Shown here: piece by piece, positions 1 through 10,953 of the stretch
Layout: each line of letters starts with the position of its first letter
Position numbering within the stretch: the first letter of the stretch is position 1
The notes under the pieces: generated by a model
Told to the model about the DNA's origin: nothing
Database searches by the model: none
What the model saw: the letters and a program-made list of their open reading frames with translations, nothing else
Made by a program: the position numbers and the translations under genes
Assembly: GCF_019703515.2 (NCBI RefSeq)
Contig: NC_059393.1
Coordinates: forward strand, 12,426,001 to 12,490,000
From: Myxocyprinus asiaticus
Lineage: Eukaryota; Chordata; Actinopteri; Cypriniformes; Catostomidae
DNA length: 64,000 nt
Reading direction: 5' to 3'

Positions 1-506
1 CTTAAACAATAGCTACGATTGTATTACAGCCGTGCTGATATTCAGTATAACAGTACTCTTGCTTATGTGATTTTGCTTAATTATTAAACTGAAAGACTCT
101 AAATTCTGATTGGTTGAGCTTTGTTTAAAGCCGTTGTAAAATTCTAATAAATGCACAACTCATTGTATATTAATGCGGCAAGTTGCTATGTTGTTTGTCA
201 ACCATAAACAGCCTACAGTAAGGTTACATTACGTGGCGAAAGAATTGTTTATTGCTATTATTATGATTAATACAATAATACACTAAATATAGGTATTTTT
301 TATTGAATATTGGTATTTATCAACTATTGCTGTTGCCGCCATTTCACAACTTGCTAAGAACACCTCTTACCTGTGGTAAAATCACTGTAACACATGGCCT
401 CTTGTGGCTTATTGCTTTAATTTGACTCAGAGACAATACACTGCATTCCAATTTTTTTGATTGCTAAATTTCGATTTCTTTGATGTTATTTTATGTTTTT
501 TTCCAG
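1..506 (+). other. ptprc intron (3' part)
   Basis: AT-rich intron sequence ending in a pyrimidine-rich tract and AG acceptor at 505-506. The preceding ptprc exon (the part of D1 before the conserved GPxDET segment) was looked for here and not seen, so it must lie left of the window. No repeat recognised. Confidence 0.75.
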
Positions 507-604
507 GACCCAAAGATGAGACCATCGATGATTTCTGGAGAATGATCTGGGAGCAAAAGTCATCCATCATCGTCATGGTTACCCGTTGTGAGGAAGGAAA
601 TAAG
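507..604 (+). CDS. ptprc: ptprc exon, D1 segment with [10 protein letters not shown]
   Basis: Acceptor AG at 505-506, donor GTTAGT after 604. Two bases finish a split Gly codon, then 32 codons reading [16 protein letters not shown] and on to VTRCEEGNK. This is the conserved D1 core helix and strand after the AAQGP motif. Ends in phase 0. Confidence 0.95.
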
Positions 605-3164
605 GTTAGTAGATGTCTTTAGTCCATCTTCTGCTTTATTAATAATTTATTACTGATTGACATTGATTGGCCTGGTTTAAACCAGTAATCGATGTTTATT
701 TCAGTAATTTGATTTTTTTCCTTAAATCCTACCTACTGAAGAGGCTTTTGCTAAAACCTCCACAGTTTTTGTAATAGTAACAACGCAATGAGTGAGCAAT
801 GGCTATAAGCCATTGATTATGTTTTTCATGAGGGCAGTATCTAAATCTGACCCCATTCATTGCAGATTACTGCGTAAAAAAAAAAGAAAGGGAGGCATGT
901 GCAATGACATACGACATGTTTTTTAGTTGCAACACCTGACGGAACAACCCGTCGCACAGCAAATGATGATAAAACCCATGAAATCTGATCTGACAGTTCA
1001 GACTGAGATTCATAAACAAATGTTTTAGTGTGGGGTTTTTTTCTTGTTCAAAAAAAAAAAGAAAAAAAAAAGAGCCGGTTAAGCATACCCAAAAAATATA
1101 TTTTTTTTGCTGCTGTCTGAACAAAGCCTATTAGGCGCAGACAGAAGCCGACTTTTTGTCATTTGTATTTCACAACTTTTTAACTACAGAAAATTCTGTA
1201 GATGGTAAGATGTAAGTGTGTTTTTAGTGCCTGAAAGCATAGTCAGATTAGATAAAAATATTTAAAAGAGCCACACACAAGGGGTAAAGAATGTGTACAT
1301 TTTTGTGAATGGTTGGCAATCTAATTCTTCGATAAATTTCTTTAGGTGCAGATTACACCTAGGCCTGAATATTACAAGTGATAGTACTTTTTTCTCTTTT
1401 AGAGCAAGTGTGCTCAGTACTGGCCATCTTTGGACAGAGAGACAGAGATTTATGATGATTTTGTGGTGAAAATCAGATCAGAGGACCACTGCCCTGATTA
1501 CATCATTCGTCATCTGGTCCTAACCAATGTAAGTGGAAGTTTGTTTGGTGTGTGTGTGTGTGGTGTGTTCATTCTGTGTGCATTAGTCAATAAGGCTTAA
1601 AAATATGTCTACAGAAGAGAGAGAAAGCTGCAGAAAGAGAAATCACCCACATTCAGTTCATCAGTTGGCCTGACCACGGTGTCCCTGGAGATCCCAGCCT
1701 GCTTCTGAAGCTTAGGAGAAGAGTCAACTCCTTCAAGAACTTCTTCAGCGGCCCAGTCGTGGTCCACTGCAGGTAAGAGGAGACCATGGAGACCGGTGAC
1801 TACAGTTTCAAACTGTCTTTGAAAGGAAACTCATGCTAATTCATTGAACTTCTTTCATTTGCATTTGATCTACATTTAGACTTTGCAGAAACATTATTTG
1901 GAGAATTGATTTTTGTGACAAATGGCCAAAAAAATGTTTAAAGTATTTACATTTTACATCAGGCATTTTAAGTAACGGCTAGCCTTTTTTTTTTTTTTTT
2001 TTTTATCTCTTTTTAATGCCCGAAAATTTAGACACCTGTATGAAGTGTAGCAAAGCAAGTCTAAATACAAAAAGATTATGTTTATTGTGAATACTGTCAT
2101 GTCCTCTATAGCGCAGGGGTTGGACGTACAGGAACGTATATTGGCATTGACGCCATGATTGAAAGTCTCGAGGCGGAGGGTAAAGTGGACATCTATGGAT
2201 ATGTAGCAAAACTACGTCGCCAGCGTTGCCTCATGGTTCAAGTGGAGGTGAGACAAATATTACTATCACTCATTCATTATTAATATTTATATGAGGAAGG
2301 GGCACCAAATTTGAAAAAGTGCAAAATAGAAATATTTTAATCACCCTGAATATTTACCTAAATAAATATATAAACTGTTAAATGTAACAATCTACATGTA
2401 AATATTATTAGATTTAAAATTATAAAACAGTTTTACAGTTTAAAACTAAATCTTAAATAATTATTTAATATTTTTGGAGAAAATGCTAATTTTTATTAAG
2501 ATTTCTGTTTTAAATTTAAATGTTACGTTTATTTAACATCTATATTTGTGTTTAATAGTTAAAAGAACTGACAGAAAGGCTATGGTACCTCAAATAACCC
2601 CTCTGTGCAATTGTAGTGAGCAGTCACATGTCGAACCTTGAGGCGAATGGGGTACAACAAGACTTTCTGTCTGTCTGAACCAGTCTGGCCATTCTCCATT
2701 GACCTCTCTCGTTAACAAGCCATTTTCGCCCACAGAACTGCGGCTCATTGGTTGTTTTTTGTTTTTCGCACCATTCTCTATACACTCTAGAGACTGTTGC
2801 GCGTTAAAATCCCAGGAGATCAGCAGTTACAGAAATACACAAACCAGCCCGTCTGGCACCAACAGTCATGCCACGGGCCAAATCACTGAGGTCACATTTT
2901 TTCCCCATTCTGATGGTTGATGTGAACATTAACTGAAGCTCCTGACCCGTATCTGCATGACTTTATACATTACACTGCTACCACATGATTGGCTGATTAG
3001 ATAATCACAAGGGTGTACAGTAAATGTATATATACTGTATATATATTATGTTTTACGTAAATATGTCAAAGTTGGACAGTTTTGTTTCTAGATCGTACAA
3101 AATTTGGCCCATTTATCTGTAATTAATTTCCAGCCTTTATTTTACTGTAATTGTGCATATTTAC

Positions 3165-3209
<45 letters not shown>

Positions 3210-3511
3210 ATGTTTATACTTCATTTTGGAGACCAAATGTCCCCACAAGTTCGGTGATCTCAGGTTTTACTATCCTTGTAGGGACATTTGGTCTAAACAT
3301 GTACCAGCGGTCCCCACAAGGGAAATGGCTTATTAAACATACTAAACAATGTTTTTTTTGAAAATGTAAAAATACAAAAAGGTTTCTGTGAGGGTCAGGT
3401 TTATGGGGTAGGGTTAGGAGATTATTGTTATATATATCTGTATAAAATCCATAAAATGCATTGAAGTCTATGGAGAGTCCCCACAATTATATAAAAACAA
3501 GTTTTTAAAAA

Positions 3512-3553
<42 letters not shown>

Positions 3554-4455
3554 CATTCTGCTAGGCCCAGTACATACTGATCCACACCGCTCTGATAGAG
3601 CACAACCAGTTTGGAGAGACAGAGATCTTCCTCTCTGAATTTCATATGGAGCTCAACACCCTCAGACAGAAAGATGGAAATGACCCCAGCTTGCTTGAAC
3701 TGGAGTTCCAGGTCTGTCCTTCTTCCTTTGCTTAAAGATAGAAACTTTTACATGATTGAATGCTGTTCAAAGATAGTAAACACCCGAAATATTCCCTGTT
3801 TGATTGTGTGTTTGTTTTTTTAATAAAGAAACTTCCCAAGTTTAAAAACTGGAGAACATTTAACACAGCAATCAGTGAGGACAACAAGAAGAAAAACCGC
3901 TACTCATCTGTTGTCCCATGTGAGGAACATAAGCTAAATGAATATTAATATTCAATATGATTATTAATATAATATCAATATCATAATATTTTTGTAATAA
4001 AATATACAAATTAATTTGTTAAATTTAGCTAATTCTCATTATCCAAATTAATATCAGAAGCACATTAAAGAACTGAACAAAAGTGAGTGATCTGTTTGTG
4101 TCACAGATGACTTCAATCGTGTCCTGTTCAGACTGGACGTGGAGTGCAACCAGACAAGTGATCCTGAGGATGAGGAGTATTCGTCAGATGAGGAAGAAGA
4201 AGAATCCAATGAATACATCAACGCCTCATTCATTGACGTAAAAAACTTGATTCTGTTGATTTTTCACTTTTGATTTAGTTTCCATGCATGGGTGAATCTC
4301 CAGGTCATTTAACACCTCCAAATCATAAGAATTTTTTTTATTATTATATTTTACATACATAAAGAAAATTAAGTCTTTTTAGGACCAATAAGAATTTGTT
4401 TTATTGCGGCATTACTTTCATGACAATTAAGCATATTTTCCCTTCAGACTGACAT

Positions 4456-4514
<59 letters not shown>

Positions 4515-4716
4515 TCCCCATTATTTCAAAGATGATTATTAGATTTTCATTACTGTATTGCAGGATTTTTTTTTTTTTTACATTACTACAGTAAAAATTA
4601 ATTACCAGTACTGTAAAACAATTTAAGGCAGAACAACACACACTACTATTGTGTACTTGAATTTAAATAACATATATTTTTTCTATTACAAGTACAGTAC
4701 TTATATTATAATTATA

Positions 4717-4748
<32 letters not shown>

Positions 4749-7556
4749 AAAAAAATTTAAATAAAGCTAAATATAATTTGTATTTCTTTCTTTTGATTTT
4801 TGGGTGAAATATGTCCCGGACATGTTCTTGACAGGTGATTTAGTAATAAAAAGACAAAAAAGCAAATACCGACCCATATCCCTGTACAGTGTTATCTGCA
4901 AGCAAATGAAATTACAGGAATTATGTACATATTAATCATACTACATTTCGGTTGCTTTCCAACAGGGATACTGGTGTAATAAGAGTCTCATTGCAGCACA
5001 GGGGCCTCTACCAAACACAACGGCAGAGTTCCTGTTAATGCTTTATCAGCAAAAAACTAAAACTTTGGTCATGCTCACTGATTGCAAAGAGGATAACAAG
5101 GTATGGACAACCTTCAATGCATTTCATGAATTACCTGTTTGGAGTGCTACAAATGTGATTCACAAAAGACAAACGTATCATAGCATTCACCCTAAAGTGT
5201 TAGTTCACCCAAAAATGAAATTTCTCTCTTCATTTGCTCACCCAGATGTTATTTCTTCTGCTGAACACAAATGAAGATTTTTAGAAGAATATCTCAGCTC
5301 TGTAGGTCCATACAATGCAAGTGAATGGGTGCCAAAGTTTTGAAGCTCTAAAATGCACATAAACACAACATAAAAGTAATTCATAAGACTCCAGTGGTTA
5401 AATCAATATCTCCAGAAGTGATATGATAAGTGTGGGAGAGAAACAGTTCAATATTTAAGTCCTTCTTCTTTTGTTTTTGGTGATTTGCATTGTTCTTGCA
5501 TATTGCCCCCTACTGGGCAGGGAGGAGAATTTATGGTAACAACTGACTTAAATATTGTATGTTTCTGTTTCTCACCCTCACCTATCATATCACTTCTGAA
5601 GATATGGATTGAACTACTTGAGTCTTATGGATTACTTTTATGCTGCCTTTATGTGCATTTTAGAGCTTCAAAATGTTGGCACCCATATACTTGCATTGTA
5701 CTGACCTACAGAGCTAAAATATTCTTCTAACAATTATTCATTTGTGTTCTGCAGAAGAAAGAAAGTCATACACCTTGGTTGGCATGAGGGGGAGTAAATG
5801 ATGAGAGAATTTAAATTTTTGGGTGAACTATCCCTTTAAAGGAATCCATTATGAGGAAGATTCATGTTGGTTATGTTCTCCGCTTTTCATACCAACTCTG
5901 TTTCTCCAGGATTATTGCTCTCAGTATTGGGGAGATGATAAGAAAGTGTTTGGGGAGATGGAAATCGAGGTGAAAAAGACAGAGAGTTTCCCAACATTTG
6001 TCAGACGGCGCATGGAAATACAGTCCACAAAGGTAGCCATAGTCTCTTCTCTTCCACATTAATATATATTCATTAACTATGCTATGGAGTTCAGTATACA
6101 GCATGATTATTTCCGGTTCTCTAATCTGACTGGAGATTGACAAGCCTCCGATCAGTCTAGTTTTGCACTACCCTTTAAAAATACAAATTGCTCTGTAATC
6201 CTGTAACAGAAGAACGAGATCCTGGAGGTGGATCAGTATCAGTTCTTGAAGTGGAGAAACAGTGAACTACCAGAGAACCCTCAGGAGTTGATAGAGATGA
6301 TAAGGAACATCAGAGAGAACGGTGGCTATGACAACAGCAAAATCAAACGGAATATTCCTATCGTTGTGCACTGCAAGTAAGTCCATCAGCAACAAGACAA
6401 ATAAACAAAATTGCTTTATTGATTGATTGATTTATTGATTTTTTTCACCACTCTTCATGAAATACCTTTCATTTTATATCAGCAATGGATCGTCACGTAC
6501 TGGAATCTTTTGTGCCTTATGGAATCTCATGGACAGTGCATCCACAGAGAAGTTGGTGGATGTCTTCCAGGTGGTCAAAAATGTACGCAGGGAGAGGCAG
6601 GGAATGATTGAAACAATTGTGAGTTGAAACTATTTTTTTTTTTTTTTTAATTTACTTTTCCACTGACTATTTTCCACAATATTCTCTATTTAACCGCATA
6701 TGACTCTACAGACCAGTGTCCAAACATGAGATCCCCACAATCCATTTTCATTGAATAAATGTTTCTTGATATAATTTATTTTGCTTTAAAAGTAAAGAGA
6801 AACAATAATTCTAATCATGCATAATACAGATGCAGTAAAGAAACTGTGCAACGCCTTTCTCGTTAATATTCACTCAAACGAAACTCATTTGTGAGACACT
6901 CGCTGAACTGCTGGTGTTCATGAAAAGGCGGTACCATTGTAGTGCTTGTTTTACATATCAATGTTAACTCAATGTAAATAGTCCAAATTATGCATATAAA
7001 CATCAAAGAATTATCAAAATGTGCAATAAATGTGTAAACATGTTAATACTGTAAATATTAAAGAGTTTAACAAATGGGCTCCTACAGCGTCTATGCAGGA
7101 GTTTGGTGAAATAGAACAGAATGTGGATTTTGTACATTTATAAAAAACTAAAATGTGACAAATTATTTAATAAAATATATACTTTCCACCCCTGGAGTCG
7201 TGAGTTCAAATCCAGGGCGTGCTGAGTGACTCCAGCCAGGTCTCCTAAGCAACCATATTGGCCCGGTTGCTAGGGAGGGTAGAGTCACATGGGGTAACCT
7301 CCTCGTGGTCGCTATAATGTGGTTCTCGCTTTTGAGTTGTGTGTGGATGCCGCGGAGAATAGCGTGAAGCTTCCACACGCGCTATGTCTCCGCGGTGATG
7401 CGCTCAACAAGCCATGTGATAAGATGCGCGGATTGATGTCTCAGACGCGGAGGCAACTGAGCTTTGTCCTCCGCCACCCGGATTGAGTCACTACGCCACC
7501 ACGAGGACTTAGAGCACATTGGGAATTGGGCATTCCAAATTGGGGAGAAAAGGTGA

Positions 7557-7618
<62 letters not shown>

Positions 7619-10600
7619 TTTTACATACTATAGCCTATATATGTCACTTGGAATCTTAAATAAATAGTTTATAATAATTCTATTTTTTTCTGAAAAAGGA
7701 CATGCAGTTTATATTGTAAAATATATATTTTAAATACTGCTGTCGATTTAACACATTTATTCAGTGCGATTGATTATATAAAAAATAACATGTTAAAAAC
7801 AATTTCCAATGTCCCTGGACCTGAAATTTTTATGCAACATAACATGGAATATCCCGGAGTAATTCAAGCTGATGTACCACCTGTTTTCAGCAGGGGGCAG
7901 TAAGTAAAATTACAGCTGTATAGGCAACACGCAGCTGTGCGGAGAACAAACCAAACTCATGCTTGCTTGATATTAGCGACAGCACAGGGTCAAACACAGC
8001 TGGATGGAGCGCAATGGACTGCCAGCACTGAACCTCATGACGTACTTCCGCTTTGAAATAGTGCGGCCCGCTAGTTTCCGGTTAAACGTGTTTACATGCG
8101 CCGTAGTTGCCTAGTTCCTGAAATGGCACTTAAAATTTGTGTTCGAAAGAGTATTTTAAAATACAGATCTTTTCAGAGATAGGAGAAGAAATATTCGGAA
8201 CATTACCGTGTACAGCTTTTTCAAAATTACGTGGAAAAACAGTTTTTAGAGCTTTAATTCAGCCCGAGCCGATCTGAGAAAACAACGACTGGTATGTAGT
8301 CCAATCCAAGCACATTTCACAGTTTCTCCTCATACAGAGGTCTGTACCAGACACTTAACCACAGATCAGCTCAAAACACAAATGACAAAAGGTGGAAGGA
8401 GTCAAAGGGTGTCGGCACCAGCGGCGCTCTTTGAATTAAACAACTACGTGCTTCAGTCACTGCCATGTTCCATGTGTGAGGGAGAGAATGAATGCATGCA
8501 TCACCCTGTTTTTATTAAATGTATGTTTTAATCTTTATTTTGTTTCACTGATATGTAGTGTATATCAATAAATATTGAAATGCAAATGCATAAGAGCTGC
8601 TAAAGATAATGAGTTATAACGTTTATCCAAAGGAAAGTCATTTGCAATCATTGTATGGTGGAATTTATCGTCTAATCTCAACTGGTATGAAATAACATTA
8701 ATGAATGAAACGCATGTTAATGAGATGGCCAGGCTGCTGCAAGTTATACATGTTTGATTTATTATTCAGGAGCTGAGTTTAGCTACATTTGGAAAGGAAA
8801 CAATATATTTAGAGGCAAATTTCAACAAATTATAAAACTGAGACGTCACATTAGCGCCAGAAATATGATTTATTGATTTAATCAATTAAAAGCCCTAAAA
8901 AAATATATAATCTGCCTTACCATGAATAAATCCCTGCACGCAGGTGCTCTGAACCCCGTAACTGGAAACGCCTGAGTGGCACTACTTAGAACGCGGAAGC
9001 AGTTGTGCAAGTGGCCCATTCCGGATGCTGGTATCTCGAGACATGTTATTCTAATATTCAAAAAGTTTAACTTGACAAAACAAACCTAAAAACCGTGTTT
9101 ATAATGTGACACAACCAAAGTGAGATGCTCCAAAAGTGTCTGTCTGATGCATGTGTACACTGACGTGACTTTAAAAAAGCCTTTATAATAAATCTATGAG
9201 GAATTCAATTGCAGAATGGATTACTGTGGACTGTAGGCCAATGATAGGCTTATGTTTAATAATATGGAAATAAAAAATATATTAACTTACAAAGCCACTT
9301 TTTGTATTGTCTTATAAATGCATTACTCATCTGCTACAATAAGGCAATGCATTTTAATTATTTAATTTATTATTTTTAAAATATATTTTATGTTTATCAT
9401 TATTTAAATATAACTTTTAATAACGATTTATCATTATATATTGAATTATTGTTGTTTGAGGGGCTGTCTCAGGAAATGTTTATATATGCGATTAATTAGT
9501 TTAATTAATCAGCATATCATGTAATTAATTCAATAAAAAATTTTATCGATTGACAGCCCTAATTTTAAACCTTTTTTTGTACACGATGTATAGCATACAA
9601 TCGTTGATGTTTTTTAATAAATGCATTTTAATTAATAAAATACAGGAAATAAAATGTGGCTTTTTTATCCAATTAATCGATAAATCAAAGATATAATGAA
9701 AAGTTATTCAGTGATCAAAATAAGCTGTAGTTTATCCCTACTGAAAAGTTTTCCACACTTAAAATTATTAACCCAAAGTCATGTTCAAGAACAGGTTCAC
9801 ATAATCTTTGGCTGTTTTGTTCTATGTTTCACGTTGTTCGTAAACTGAAAAAAAAAAAAAAAAAAAATATGGCTTTTTGAATTTGCTACATTTTTCAAAG
9901 TAAGCGGTTGCACAAATTTTAATTTTCTCATCCTTTCCTCTCTCAGATATGAAAAGAGATAAAGGATATTCTCTTCTAAACTGAACACATATTCACTTAA
10001 TGAGCTTTAAAGGTTCACTCATTAATTCTTTTCCACATTTAAAAAGTTTTACTTCTAAAGAAATTAATAGTAATTTTGAAACATGTGTATAAAATCTTGA
10101 CCACTCATGTGAGATGAAGCGTTCAGTCATATCAGTAATCTTATAAAAGCTCTTTAATTCTACATGGGGCGGGGGGTGCCCTCATGGGGGCAGCCATGTT
10201 TGGATCACATGACCAGCTGAATACTACTCCATTAATCTCAGTAACTACTCTGTTATTGGACACTTTCATTCATGGATTAAATTAATCCTGGTTTACTGTG
10301 CATAGTGAATTTCTACAATGTCATTGGTAACTGAAAACTACTGTGTTTGAATGATGCAGCATCCAGGCCACTAGGTGTCAGTGCAAGCCAATCTTAGCCA
10401 CTTCAGCATACTTCACAAAAATTACTGAGTGCACCTTTAAGAGATTGAAATGACTGAGAACAAGGTTTACTTTGTTAGAAGGAACACTAACAAGCCCGGC
10501 TCATAAACTTGGCCCACCTTAAGAAGTACACCTACACCCACCCCTCCCATTGTTCGGCCCACCCTGCGGGACCTATAGCCCACCTTACATCTTAGAGCTG

Positions 10601-10920
10601 GAGCCAGGCCTGAACACTAATCTCCATGGTGGTGACTTCAAATAAAAGCATAAGTTAACACAAAACAGAAAGGGTAAATACAACTTCAATTCTTATGAAT
10701 TATCAACAACAACTATTTATGCTACATATAATCCAGAGACTACGTAATCAAACATTCAGTGGCAAGAGCCTATGTCCATTCCCCAAACACAACACAGTTT
10801 TTTTCTGATTGACTTAAATTGAAATAATTAAAAAAAAAATTATTATTGTAATAATTTGAAATTCATTCAAAACATAGATAATGTTTTAAAACAGTGTATT
10901 ATTATTATTATTATTATTAC

Positions 10921-10953
<33 letters not shown>

